From: Maribacter vaceletii
GTDB lineage: Bacteria; Bacteroidota; Bacteroidia; Flavobacteriales; Flavobacteriaceae
Assembly: GCF_003634105.1 (NCBI RefSeq)
Contig: NZ_RBIQ01000010.1
Span: 1-64,000, forward strand
Direction: 5' to 3'
Length of the DNA stretch: 64,000 nucleotides
Numbering within the stretch: position 1 is the first letter of the stretch; the number at the start of each line of letters is the position of its first letter. The notes under the pieces are model-generated. The model was not told where the DNA came from. It saw only the letters and a list, made by a program, of their open reading frames with translations, and made no database searches. A program made the translations under genes and the position numbers. Shown piece by piece: positions 32,991 through 42,485 of the stretch.

Positions 32991-33974
32991 TTATAGCTTA
33001 TGGTATGCCTGTAGTATGTTTTCTATTTTTTGTTCTTCTTCTGGACTAATTACTTTATGCTCTGGATTAGCATTAAACCAATTAATAGTTTTTACAATAC
33101 CCTCAGAAAAAGGAATGGTAGCTTTAAAACCAGGAACAAACACTTTTATCTTACTATTGTCAAATAATACACTTTCTGCTTTATCTGCTAACAAAGTTCC
33201 TGTAAAAGAAGGCTCTATTTTACAAATATAGTCCGATGCTATATGAACTACATTAGCTTCTTTCCCTAATGCATTTGCTAGAATCTTATAAATCATATTC
33301 CAACTTAATACCTCATCCGATGTAATATGAAAAGCGTGCCCTATAGCTGGCAATAACCCTAAAAGACCTACAAAACCTTTTGCAAAATCACTAGCATGGG
33401 TTACGGTCCACAAAGATGTACCATCACCATGTACAATAATTTCTTTTCCTTTTAAAATTCTGTCCACGGTATTATAATGCCTAAAACCTCCTATAGCAAT
33501 AGGAAATACAGTGTCATATGTTAAAGAAGGACGCACTATCGTTATCGGAAAACCTTCTTCTCTATAGGCTTTTTGCAAGCGGTCTTCGCACAATATTTTA
33601 TTATGAGAATACTCCCAAGAACTATTAGAAAGCGGTGTAGATTCGGTTATAACAGGATAATTTAAGGGCGTTTGGTAACAAGATGCAGAGCTTATAAAAA
33701 TATATTGTTTTGTCTTGCCTTTAAAAAGAGCTATATCTCTTTCTATATCTTCTGGAGTAAAGGCTATCCAATTAACAACAACATCCCATTTGTGTTTTTG
33801 TAATTCTGATAATTCTTCTAGTTTATTTATATCACCAATAATAGATGTAACTCCTGCAATGTCCACTTTAGAATTCCCTCTATTCAAAACATACAAATCT
33901 ACACCTCTGCTTATAGCTAGTTTACTAGATTCTTTACTAATATTTCCAGTTCCTCCAATAAACAATACTTTCAT
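32991..33974 (-). CDS. NAD-dependent epimerase/dehydratase (extended SDR)
   Basis: A 327-residue Rossmann enzyme: dinucleotide motif FIGGTGNIS (5-13), active-site pair Y-x3-K in YSHNKILCE, and IVRPSLTYD as the substrate-binding loop. It resembles isoflavone-reductase/NAD-epimerase proteins of the RmlD/atypical SDR set. The gene stands before an Lrp-type regulator in the same orientation (37-base gap), and the two may be cotranscribed. The sugar or other substrate cannot be deduced. Confidence 0.82.
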   Translation of the reverse strand: MKVLFIGGTGNISKESSKLAISRGVDLYVLNRGNSKVDIAGVTSIIGDINKLEELSELQKHKWDVVVNWIAFTPEDIERDIALFKGKTKQYIFISSASCYQTPLNYPVITESTPLSNSSWEYSHNKILCEDRLQKAYREEGFPITIVRPSLTYDTVFPIAIGGFRHYNTVDRILKGKEIIVHGDGTSLWTVTHASDFAKGFVGLLGLLPAIGHAFHITSDEVLSWNMIYKILANALGKEANVVHIASDYICKIEPSFTGTLLADKAESVLFDNSKIKVFVPGFKATIPFSEGIVKTINWFNANPEHKVISPEEEQKIENILQAYHKL

Positions 33975-34011
33975 ATGCTACTTACTTTTATTTTATAATT
34001 CTATCTTATTA

Positions 34012-34473
34012 TTAAATAGGAACGGCGTAGGATTGCTTTATAACCCCAATAACAAAGGTACTGTGAGCACTTCCTATATTTTCTATGCCGCCCAAACTAT
34101 TAATGACAAAGTCCTGATAATCTTTCATATCCCTCACCATTATCTTTAACTTAAAATCATAATCGCCAGAAATATTATAACACTCTGTCACTTCTTTTAA
34201 AGCCACTATATCTTCCACAAATTTATTTCCAATCGCTTTAGTATGTTGCTTTAGTGTAATATTACAAAAAACTATAAGTTCTCTGTCTAATTTATCCGCA
34301 TTTAACAAAGCTATATACTGCTTTATATAGCCCTCTTTTTCTAATTTCCTAATACGCTCATAAACTGGTGTAGGAGATAAATTTACCAAAGCTGCCAGCT
34401 CTTTTGTGGTAACATTAGAGTTCTCCTGAAGGTGTTTTAACAATTGAATATCGGTAACATCTAAATTTTCCAT
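34012..34473 (-). CDS. Lrp/AsnC-family transcriptional regulator
   Basis: A 153-residue regulator: N-terminal HTH (DIQLLKHLQENSNVTTKELAALVNLSPTPVYERIRKLEKEGYI) and an AsnC_trans_reg effector domain (about 65-150, with YNISGDYDFKLKIMVRDMKDYQDF). It is divergent from metE with 154 bases between starts, so methionine- or other amino-acid-dependent control of metE is the natural hypothesis. The spacer has an AT-rich dyad but no recognised consensus. Confidence 0.92.
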   Translation of the reverse strand: MENLDVTDIQLLKHLQENSNVTTKELAALVNLSPTPVYERIRKLEKEGYIKQYIALLNADKLDRELIVFCNITLKQHTKAIGNKFVEDIVALKEVTECYNISGDYDFKLKIMVRDMKDYQDFVINSLGGIENIGSAHSTFVIGVIKQSYAVPI

Positions 34474-34590
34474 AGATAAATTTTCTTTACAGGTTCGTAT
34501 TTTATTTAATTAAAATAAATTACATCTTCAAAAATACCATTTTATAGTTAAATACTCTTATTTAAAAATCAATTAGAAGATAAATAATCC

Positions 34591-34625
34591 TTACATGTAA
34601 TTTTGTAAAGAAAATAAATCTTTAC
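34591..34625 (+). promoter_or_regulatory. metE promoter and operator-like dyads
   Basis: TAATTTTG (34598-34605) fits the -7 consensus. TTACATGTAA (34591-34600) is a palindrome on its upstream edge. GTAAAG (34605-34610) and CTTTAC (34620-34625) form a second dyad over the expected transcription start and leader, next to the ATG at 34628. Confidence 0.45.
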
Positions 34626-34627
34626 CC

Positions 34628-36952
34628 ATGAAAACTACAATTTTAGGATACCCAAGAATTGGCAGCAAAAGAGAGCTTAAAAAATCTTTAGAAAAATACT
34701 GGTCTGGTACAGTTTCTCTAGACACACTTTTACAAACTGCAAAAACTATTAGGCAAAAAAATTGGCTTTTACAGAAAGAAAAAGGAATAGACATTATCCC
34801 ATCTAACGACTTCTATTTGTACGATCAAGTATTAGACCTAAGTTTTACTTTAGGCTGTATACCAGAAAGATACGCAGCTATTAAAAACAACTCGAACTTT
34901 GCAAAACAAGACCTCTATTTTGCAATGGCAAGAGGGCTCCAAAAAGATACTATAGATGTTACTGCATTAGAAATGACCAAATGGTTTGATACTAACTATC
35001 ATTATCTAGTACCTGAGTTTACAAAAGACCAATCTTTTTTGGTTGCTGACTCTAAAATTATTGAGGAGTATAAAGAAGCTTTAGAATTGGGTATAAAAAC
35101 AAAACCTGTTATTCTTAGCCCTGTATCTTTTCTTCTTTCAGGAAAGGAAAAAGAAGAAGGTTTTCATAGGGTAGATTTATTAGAAAAATTACTTCCTGTT
35201 TATGAGACTATTATACAACAATTAATAGATCTAGAAGTAGAATATCTTCAGTTTGATGAACCTTTCTTAGCCACCAACTTATCTAACAAAGAACAAGAAG
35301 CTATACAAACCACCTACCAAAGGTTTGCAAACAAGTTTCCAGGTTTAAAAATAATCCTTGCCAATTACTTTGATTGTTATGGTGAAAATTTAGAAGTAGC
35401 ATTGTCTTTACCTGTACATACACTCCAGTTAGATTTAGTGCGCTGCCCTTTACAGCTTGATGATATTTTAAACTCCAAAAAACTACAAGCACACACACAC
35501 TTATCATTAGGAGTTGTGGATGGCCGAAATATTTGGAAAAACAATTTTGATGCTTCTTTAAACCTCATTCAAAAAGCAATAGGTGCTATTGGCAAGGAAC
35601 GTATTATTATTTCTCCTTCTTGTTCCCTACTCCATTCTCCTTGCGATTTAGATTTGGAAACCAATCCTAAAATTTTAAGTAAAGAGGTAAAACAATGGTT
35701 AGCTTTTTCTAAACAAAAACTAGAAGAAGTTACCACACTAAAACAACTTGCAAACCAAGAAAATTTAGAAATATCTTTAGTAAAATTACATGAAAACACT
35801 AAAATTCATGAATTAAAAAAAACCACTCCTTTAATACACAATTCTAAAGTAAAAGAACGAGTAAAAGCTCTTACAAAAGAAGATTCGCAAAGGGCTAATC
35901 CATTTTCTGTTCGTCAAAAACTTCAAAAAACAGCATTAAATTTACCTTTATTCCCAACAACAACTATTGGTTCTTTTCCGCAAACAAAAGAAGTTCGTAG
36001 CTGGAGAGCAAAGCATAAAAAAGGAATTCTTAGCGCTAAAGAATACCAAGATTTATTAGAAAAAGAAACTAAAGAAACCATACAGTTTCAAGAAGAAGCA
36101 GGCTTAGACGTTTTAGTACATGGCGAATTTGAACGTAATGATATGGTCGAGTATTTTGGAGAACAACTTCAAGGTTTCGCCTTTACACAATTTGGCTGGG
36201 TACAAAGTTATGGTAGCAGATGCGTAAAACCTCCTATTATTTATGGAGATGTTTCTAGAGAAAACTCAATGACTGTAAAATGGTCTTCTTACGCACAATC
36301 TTTAACCAACAAACCTGTAAAAGGAATGCTTACTGGGCCCGTAACTATATTACAATGGTCTTTTGTTCGTAATGACCAATCGCACTCTAAAACATGTACA
36401 CAAATTGCTTTAGCTATTAGAGATGAAGTGGTAGATTTAGAAAAAGCAGGATTACAGATTATTCAGATAGATGAACCTGCTATTCGTGAAGGCTTACCAC
36501 TTAGAAAAGAAGACTGGAAAGCATATTTAAACTGGGCCATTAAAGCCTTTAGAATTTCCGCCAGTGGTGTTGCAGATGAAACTCAAATTCACACCCATAT
36601 GTGTTATTCTGAGTTTAATGATATTATTTCTGATATAGCAAATATGGATGCTGATGTAATTACAATTGAATGTTCTAGATCGCAAATGGAACTTCTAGAT
36701 GTATTTGCAGCCTTTAAATACCCAAATGAAATTGGCCCTGGAGTATATGATATTCATTCTCCTAGAGTGCCAGAAAGAGAAGAAATGATTACACTGATAG
36801 AAAAAGCTGTAAAATATATTCCTGTAGAACAATTATGGATTAATCCAGATTGTGGCCTTAAAACAAGACATTGGGAAGAAACTAAAAAAGCTTTATTAGA
36901 AATGGTGGGTGCTGCACAAAAATGCAGAGAAGAGTTTTCTGTTTTAGCATAA
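34628..36952 (+). CDS. metE: Cobalamin-independent methionine synthase
   Basis: A 774-residue cytosolic enzyme that transfers methyl from 5-methyltetrahydropteroyl-triglutamate to homocysteine. The N-terminal half (YPRIGSKRELKKSLEKYWSG, QFDEPFL) and the catalytic C-terminal half (FPTTTIGSFPQTKEVRSWR, VHGEFERNDMVEYFGEQL, QIDEPAIREGLP) are complete. The zinc ligands are visible in HTHMCYSEF, the ITIECSRS region and NPDCGLKTR. Full length is as expected. It stands alone with its own terminator, divergent from an Lrp-type gene. The B12-free enzyme coexists with a MeaB gene in the same window. Confidence 0.97.
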   Translation: MKTTILGYPRIGSKRELKKSLEKYWSGTVSLDTLLQTAKTIRQKNWLLQKEKGIDIIPSNDFYLYDQVLDLSFTLGCIPERYAAIKNNSNFAKQDLYFAMARGLQKDTIDVTALEMTKWFDTNYHYLVPEFTKDQSFLVADSKIIEEYKEALELGIKTKPVILSPVSFLLSGKEKEEGFHRVDLLEKLLPVYETIIQQLIDLEVEYLQFDEPFLATNLSNKEQEAIQTTYQRFANKFPGLKIILANYFDCYGENLEVALSLPVHTLQLDLVRCPLQLDDILNSKKLQAHTHLSLGVVDGRNIWKNNFDASLNLIQKAIGAIGKERIIISPSCSLLHSPCDLDLETNPKILSKEVKQWLAFSKQKLEEVTTLKQLANQENLEISLVKLHENTKIHELKKTTPLIHNSKVKERVKALTKEDSQRANPFSVRQKLQKTALNLPLFPTTTIGSFPQTKEVRSWRAKHKKGILSAKEYQDLLEKETKETIQFQEEAGLDVLVHGEFERNDMVEYFGEQLQGFAFTQFGWVQSYGSRCVKPPIIYGDVSRENSMTVKWSSYAQSLTNKPVKGMLTGPVTILQWSFVRNDQSHSKTCTQIALAIRDEVVDLEKAGLQIIQIDEPAIREGLPLRKEDWKAYLNWAIKAFRISASGVADETQIHTHMCYSEFNDIISDIANMDADVITIECSRSQMELLDVFAAFKYPNEIGPGVYDIHSPRVPEREEMITLIEKAVKYIPVEQLWINPDCGLKTRHWEETKKALLEMVGAAQKCREEFSVLA

Positions 36953-36969
36953 AACTAACCTTTAACCTA

Positions 36970-37006
36970 AAAATGCATCTTACTAATTGTAAGATGCATT
37001 TTTTTA
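36970..37006 (+). terminator. Rho-independent terminator after metE
   Basis: AAAATGCATCTTAC (36970-36983) pairs with GTAAGATGCATTTT (36989-37002) around 5 bases, then a T-run. Confidence 0.88.
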
Positions 37007-37021
37007 TATCTCAAAGTAGCT

Positions 37022-37029
37022 TAGCTTTG
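37022..37029 (+). promoter_or_regulatory. -7 element four bases before the flavoprotein ATG
   Basis: TAGCTTTG fits TAnnTTTG and ends 4 bases before the ATG at 37034, implying a leaderless or nearly leaderless mRNA. Confidence 0.4.
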
Positions 37030-37033
37030 CGGC

Positions 37034-38587
37034 ATGGTTAGGAATATACAATTACGAATATCTTTAAAAGAAGAAGGGCAAGAAGGAATGCTGCTAAAAA
37101 AAGTAGCAAGATACCTTAGTGAAGACGAAAAAGATATTACTATAAAAGTTCTTAGAAAGTCTATAGATGCTCGTAAACCCTCTATCTATTTTAATTATAA
37201 GATGGAAGTTTATATTCGACAAAAACCATCAGATAAACCAGATTACATTTTCGATTACAAAGATGTTTCTAAAGCCAAAGAAGTACATATTATTGGTTTT
37301 GGCCCTGCGGGAATGTGGGCTGCTCTACGTTGCTTAGAACTAGGTTTTAAGCCTGTAGTTTTAGAACGCGGTAATAAAGTGCAAGAACGTAGGCGAGATT
37401 TAAAAGCTATAAACCAAGACCATTTAGTAAATGAAGACAGTAACTACTGTTTTGGAGAAGGTGGTGCCGGAACCTATTCTGACGGAAAATTATACACCCG
37501 AAGCCTAAAAAGAGGAGATGTTCGTAGGGTGTTCGAAAGCTTAGTTTATCATGGTGCTACAGAACAAATTTTAATAGATGCACATCCCCATATAGGCACT
37601 AATAAATTACCAAAAATTGTTCAAAATGTCCGTGAGAAAATAATAGAACACGGAGGGGAAATTCATTTTAACACCCGAGTAACCGATTTTAGCCTTAAAA
37701 ACAACAAAATAACAGCCATTCAATTACAAAATGGTGACGAAATGAAGGCTAATAGAGTAATTTTAGCCACAGGCCATTCTGCTCGTGATATTTACTATTT
37801 ACTGAACGATAAGAAAATAGCATTAAAAGCAAAATCTTTTGCTATGGGCGTACGTGTAGAACATCCACAACAAATAATAGACTCTATTCAATACCATTGT
37901 AGAGGGGAACGTAATGAACTTTTACCTGCGGCATCGTATAGCTTGGTGCAACAAGTAAAAAATAGAGGGGTTTATTCTTTTTGTATGTGCCCTGGCGGAT
38001 TTATTGTTCCTGCAGCAACTGCTCCAGGAGAAGTTGTTGTAAATGGTATGTCTCCTTCCAAAAGAAATAATTTATATGCAAACTCTGGAATGGTGGTAGA
38101 AATTAATGCAGACGAAGACCTGCGTAAGTTCGAAAAATTCGGGGTTTTAAAAGGACTTGAGTACCAAAAGAGTTTAGAGCGTTTAGCTTTTACGGCAGGT
38201 GGTCGTAGCCAAGTTGCTCCTGCTCAACGATTAACAGACTTTGTAGAAGGAAATCTATCAGTAGACTTAAACCCAACTTCCTACCAACCAGGATTAAAAT
38301 CTTCGCCATTACACTCTTTATTACCAAAAGCTATAGGAAGTAGATTACGTGGTGGTTTTAAATATTTTGGAGAAAAAATGAGGGGATATTATACTTCTGA
38401 AGCAAATATTGTTGGTGTAGAATCTAGAACCTCATCACCCGTAAATATTCCTAGAAACGAAAAATTAGAACACCCAGAAATTGAAGGTTTATTTCCTTGT
38501 GGGGAAGGTGGTGGTTATGCTGGTGGTATAGTCTCTGCTGCTATGGATGGTGAACGTTGTGCAGAAGCTGCTATTGTTGGTTTATAA
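37034..38587 (+). CDS. COG2509-type FAD-dependent oxidoreductase
   Basis: This encodes 517 residues. An N-terminal ferredoxin-like segment (about 1-80) is followed by the FAD motif HIIGFGPAGMWAALRCLELG (about 91-110), ERGNKVQERRRDLKAIN, the conserved NYCFGEGGAGTYSDGKLYTR, a second nucleotide motif ILATGHSARDIYYLL and the C-terminal FPCGEGGGYAGGIVSAAMDG. This is the uncharacterised flavoprotein family COG2509. Its reaction is not known. The start is fixed by the family N-terminus and by a -7 element directly upstream. Confidence 0.88.
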   Translation: MVRNIQLRISLKEEGQEGMLLKKVARYLSEDEKDITIKVLRKSIDARKPSIYFNYKMEVYIRQKPSDKPDYIFDYKDVSKAKEVHIIGFGPAGMWAALRCLELGFKPVVLERGNKVQERRRDLKAINQDHLVNEDSNYCFGEGGAGTYSDGKLYTRSLKRGDVRRVFESLVYHGATEQILIDAHPHIGTNKLPKIVQNVREKIIEHGGEIHFNTRVTDFSLKNNKITAIQLQNGDEMKANRVILATGHSARDIYYLLNDKKIALKAKSFAMGVRVEHPQQIIDSIQYHCRGERNELLPAASYSLVQQVKNRGVYSFCMCPGGFIVPAATAPGEVVVNGMSPSKRNNLYANSGMVVEINADEDLRKFEKFGVLKGLEYQKSLERLAFTAGGRSQVAPAQRLTDFVEGNLSVDLNPTSYQPGLKSSPLHSLLPKAIGSRLRGGFKYFGEKMRGYYTSEANIVGVESRTSSPVNIPRNEKLEHPEIEGLFPCGEGGGYAGGIVSAAMDGERCAEAAIVGL

Positions 38588-38641
38588 CCACACGCTTTTT
38601 ATCCAAACATTAAATGTATCTTCGCAGCTTATTTAATTTAC

Positions 38642-39922
38642 ATGACATTTAAAGATCTAGGTCTGGCTTTACCTATTTTAAAAGCTATAGACGAACAAGG
38701 ATATACTAACCCTACCCCAATACAAGAACAAGCAATTCCTATTTTACTTACTAAAAAAGACCTTTTAGGCGTTGCGCAAACTGGAACAGGAAAAACAGCC
38801 GCTTTTAGTATTCCTATTATTCACCATTTACATTCTAACCAAGAACAAGTTAAAGGAAAAAGGCGCGTAAAAGCCCTTATAGTTACCCCTACAAGAGAAC
38901 TTGCTATACAAATTGGAGAAAATTTTACGGCATACAGCAAACATACTACTGTTAGGAATACGGTTATTTTTGGAGGTGTAAAACAACAAAGGCAAGTAAA
39001 TGCTTTACGCCCAGGTGTAGATGCTTTAATTGCTACTCCAGGAAGGTTGTTAGATTTAATGAATCAGAATATTATATCTCTAAGAGATATTGAATATGTG
39101 GTTTTAGATGAAGCAGACCAGATGTTAGATATGGGTTTTATTCATGACATTAAAAAAATAATAGCAAAACTCCCTAAACAAAGACAGTCCTTATTTTTCT
39201 CTGCTACTATGCCTAAAGACATTGTAGAATTGTCTAAAAAATTACTAGGAAATTTTGAGCGTGTAACCATAAAACCAAAACAAGCAACAGCAGAAAAAGT
39301 AGAACAAGGTATTTATTTTGTAAGCAAGCCTAATAAAGTAAAATTACTGGTACATCTAATACAAGAGAAACCTACGGCATCTGTATTAGTATTTTCTAGA
39401 ACAAAACATGGTGCTAATAAAATTGTGAAAAAATTAGCACAAGCAGATATTAATTCTGCTGCTATACACGGCAACAAATCACAGACGGCAAGGCAAAAAG
39501 CTCTTGGGGCTTTTAAAGAAGGAAAACTAAATGTATTAGTAGCCACAGATATTGCTGCTCGTGGTATAGATGTTGATGACCTTTCTTTGGTTATTAATTA
39601 TGATTTACCAAACATACCCGAAACCTACGTACACCGTATTGGTAGAACCGGGCGTGCTAGTGCTAGCGGTATTGCATTATCTTTTTGCGATAAAGAGGAA
39701 CGTGCTTACTTAAGAGATATAGAAAAATTAATTAAGCAAGAAGTTCCAAGAATGCCCGAGCATCAGTTTGTAGATGATCCAAACGAAAAGGAAGAAGCTA
39801 ATAGACCACAACAAAGGCCACAAAACCATAATAGACCTAAGAAAAAGAAACATGGAAATTCTAATTTCCGGGGAAAAAACAATAGAAATACGAGTAGAAA
39901 TACCCCAAAGAAAAGAGATTAA
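38642..39922 (+). CDS. rhlE: DEAD-box RNA helicase, RhlE type
   Basis: A 426-residue ATP-dependent RNA helicase: Q motif region YTNPTPIQEQAIP, motif I AQTGTGKTAAF, Ia PTRELA, GG in IFGGVKQQ, motif II DEAD (VVLDEADQML), motif III SAT, motif V VATDIAARGID and motif VI HRIGRTGRA. The C-terminus is short, basic and rich in Asn/Arg/Lys (HGNSNFRGKNNRNTSR), an RNA-binding tail. It may act in ribosome assembly or cold adaptation. TATCTTCG at 38617 resembles a weak -7 element. Confidence 0.92.
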   Translation: MTFKDLGLALPILKAIDEQGYTNPTPIQEQAIPILLTKKDLLGVAQTGTGKTAAFSIPIIHHLHSNQEQVKGKRRVKALIVTPTRELAIQIGENFTAYSKHTTVRNTVIFGGVKQQRQVNALRPGVDALIATPGRLLDLMNQNIISLRDIEYVVLDEADQMLDMGFIHDIKKIIAKLPKQRQSLFFSATMPKDIVELSKKLLGNFERVTIKPKQATAEKVEQGIYFVSKPNKVKLLVHLIQEKPTASVLVFSRTKHGANKIVKKLAQADINSAAIHGNKSQTARQKALGAFKEGKLNVLVATDIAARGIDVDDLSLVINYDLPNIPETYVHRIGRTGRASASGIALSFCDKEERAYLRDIEKLIKQEVPRMPEHQFVDDPNEKEEANRPQQRPQNHNRPKKKKHGNSNFRGKNNRNTSRNTPKKRD

Positions 39923-39940
39923 CAAAATTTAAAACATTTA

Positions 39941-39978
39941 AAAAAAGCCTGTTCTAATATACATGAACAGGCTTTTTT
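39941..39978 (+). terminator. Rho-independent terminator after the helicase gene
   Basis: AAAAAAGCCTGTTC (39941-39954) pairs with GAACAGGCTTTTTT (39965-39978), a strong stem with T-run. Confidence 0.9.
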
Positions 39979-40114
39979 TATGCCTCAATAGTAACTTTAA
40001 AAAATATTTTATCTTTTTTTTAGGACAATATGCAACCTATTCTATTTTCTTTTGTCTTTACTAAACATACATTAAAAAACAACAGTTAAAAAAACATCAA
40101 TCAAAAATCAAAAA

Positions 40115-42481
40115 ATGAAGAAATTAGGATTACTATTTTTATTTTTCACTTCGCTCCTAAGTGCGCAGGAAAATTTTACAGTCAGCGGCTCTATTACAGA
40201 TGCCAGTAATGGAGAAACACTCTTTGGAGCCTCCGTGTTTTTAGAAGGTACTACTATTGGTGCTATAACTAACGAGTATGGATTTTACTCTATAACTGCT
40301 CCTAGCGGAGATTATAATTTAATAATCTCTTATGTAGGCTTTTTAGATGTAAAGAAAGAAATTACTCTAAATCAAAATCAAAAAGTAAATTTTGAAATAC
40401 AAGAGTATGCTACACAACTAGAAGAAGTTATTTTAACAGCAGATGAAAAAGAACATGTAAATATTCGCAAACCAGAAATGAGTGTTAACAAGCTTAACAT
40501 TAAAACGGTAAAGCGTATGCCGGTAGTTTTAGGTGAGGTAGATATTATAAAATCTTTACAAATGCTTCCAGGAGTTACTAACAACGGAGAAGGTTCTGGC
40601 GGCTTTAATGTTCGTGGAGGAGCCGCAGACCAGAATTTAGTTTTATTAGATGAAGCTATTATTTACAACACCTCACATATGCTAGGTTTCTTTTCTGTAT
40701 TTAATGCAGACGCTATTAAAGACATTAAATTACATAAAGGTGGTATACCTGCTAAATTTGGTGGTAGAACTTCCTCTGTATTAGATGTAAGACAAAAAGA
40801 CGGTAATAATAAAAGATTTGCAGCATCTGGAGGAATTGGACTTATTTCTAGTAGATTGGCATTAGAAGGCCCTATGTTTAACAAAAAAGGTTCTTTTCTT
40901 GTTGCTGGTAGAACCTCTTATGCAAACTTATTTTTAGCTATCACGAATAACAAGAACAGAGTTGGTTTTTATGACTTAAACTTAAAAACACATTACAACT
41001 TTAATGAAAACAACAAGCTTTTTCTTTCTGGGTATTTTGGAAGAGATACGTTTAAATTAGGGACTAGTTTTGAAACCACTTATGGTAATGCTTCTGCTAA
41101 TTTACGTTGGAATCATATTTTTAATGAACGTCTTTTTTCTAATTTATCTTTAATTTATAGTAGATATGATTATGATATTGGAATAAAAATAGCGGAGTTT
41201 AATTGGATTTCTGCTATAGATAACTATAATGCTAAGTACGATTTAAAATACTACTTCAATGATAAATTTAAATTAGACTTTGGTGCTAGTGCAATTTACT
41301 ACGATTTTAATCCTGGTGCAATAGAGCCAACATCTACAGAGTCTTCTGTGAACGCTATGCAGTTAGATAAAAAGAAAGCATTAGAAACTGGTGTTTATAT
41401 TAATGCAGAACACAAATTAACAGATAAATTAACGGCACAATATGGACTACGTTATAGCTACTTTAATCGTTTAGGAGGACAGGCTTTAAACAATTATGCC
41501 AACAACCAACCAGTTGCTTACAACTCTGTTTTAGGAATATACGAACGTGGAGAGGTTATTGGAGAAACTAATTATGACAAAGGAGAATCTATTGCAAATT
41601 ATGGTAATTTAGAACCTAGAGTTTCTATGGCCTATGAGCTAAATGATAATTCTTCTGTAAAATTAGGATATTCTCGCGCAGCACAATACATACATTTATT
41701 ATCTAACACATCATCTGTAACTCCTTTAGATGTTTGGACACCGAGTGGTAAATATGTAAAACCACAATTATCTGACCAATTTGCTTTAGGGTATTTTAGA
41801 AACTTTAAGGATGAAGCCTATTCTCTAGAATTAGAGACATATTATAAAACAACAGACAATCGCATAGATTATATAGATGGCTCCGATTTAATAGGAAATA
41901 ACACTATAGAACAAGAAATATTGAATAGCGAAGCTAGAGCATATGGTTTAGAAATTCTTTTCCGAAAAAACACTGGAAAATTTACAGGCTGGGTAGCCTA
42001 TACTCTTGCAAAGTCTGAGCAAAGAACAGATGATGCCAATGCTGGTGGCCTCGGAATTAGTAATGGAGAATGGTACAAAACGCCATATGACCGTTTGCAT
42101 GATTTATCTATTACAGGCTCCTACAAGGCATCAGATAAATGGACCTTTAGTTCTAACTTTGCTTTACAATCCGGAAGGCCAGTTACCTATCCTAACGGAC
42201 AATACCAATACGAAGGTCTTTCTATTGCAAGTTATTCTAACAGAAACTCGGATAGATTACCATTGTACCACCGTTTAGATATATCGGCTACATATACGCC
42301 AAACAAAAAACCAAACAGAAGATGGAAAGGCGAATGGGTTTTTGGAATCTATAATGTCTACAACAAGAAAAATGCAGCATCTATCTCTTTTGGACAAAAT
42401 TCAGAAACAGGAGTAAATGAGGCAACAAGAACAGCCATCTTTGGCATGGTACCATCTGCAACTTATAACTTTAAATTTTAA
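40115..42481 (+). CDS. TonB-dependent receptor paired with DUF4249
   Basis: A 788-residue outer-membrane protein: signal (1-17, LLSAQ), CarboxypepD_reg-like domain (about 20-105: GASVFLEGTTIGAITNEYGF), plug (about 120-235: MLPGVTNNGEGSGGFNVRG, ADQNLVLLDEAIIYNTSHML) and a beta-barrel ending YNFKF. The pair TonB receptor plus DUF4249 lipoprotein is common in Flavobacteriia, and the DUF4249 gene begins 4 bases after this stop. No SusD is present, so this is not a standard glycan-uptake pair. The ligand is unknown. Confidence 0.88.
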   Translation: MKKLGLLFLFFTSLLSAQENFTVSGSITDASNGETLFGASVFLEGTTIGAITNEYGFYSITAPSGDYNLIISYVGFLDVKKEITLNQNQKVNFEIQEYATQLEEVILTADEKEHVNIRKPEMSVNKLNIKTVKRMPVVLGEVDIIKSLQMLPGVTNNGEGSGGFNVRGGAADQNLVLLDEAIIYNTSHMLGFFSVFNADAIKDIKLHKGGIPAKFGGRTSSVLDVRQKDGNNKRFAASGGIGLISSRLALEGPMFNKKGSFLVAGRTSYANLFLAITNNKNRVGFYDLNLKTHYNFNENNKLFLSGYFGRDTFKLGTSFETTYGNASANLRWNHIFNERLFSNLSLIYSRYDYDIGIKIAEFNWISAIDNYNAKYDLKYYFNDKFKLDFGASAIYYDFNPGAIEPTSTESSVNAMQLDKKKALETGVYINAEHKLTDKLTAQYGLRYSYFNRLGGQALNNYANNQPVAYNSVLGIYERGEVIGETNYDKGESIANYGNLEPRVSMAYELNDNSSVKLGYSRAAQYIHLLSNTSSVTPLDVWTPSGKYVKPQLSDQFALGYFRNFKDEAYSLELETYYKTTDNRIDYIDGSDLIGNNTIEQEILNSEARAYGLEILFRKNTGKFTGWVAYTLAKSEQRTDDANAGGLGISNGEWYKTPYDRLHDLSITGSYKASDKWTFSSNFALQSGRPVTYPNGQYQYEGLSIASYSNRNSDRLPLYHRLDISATYTPNKKPNRRWKGEWVFGIYNVYNKKNAASISFGQNSETGVNEATRTAIFGMVPSATYNFKF

Positions 42482-42485
42482 TACG

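Noticed and set aside
33715-34149. 144-codon plus-strand frame across the epimerase/Lrp boundary
   Set aside because: It overlaps two well-recognised minus-strand genes and shows no protein-like motif.
42006-42278. 90-codon second frame inside the first TonB receptor gene
   Set aside because: It lies wholly inside the conserved barrel and has no start signal.
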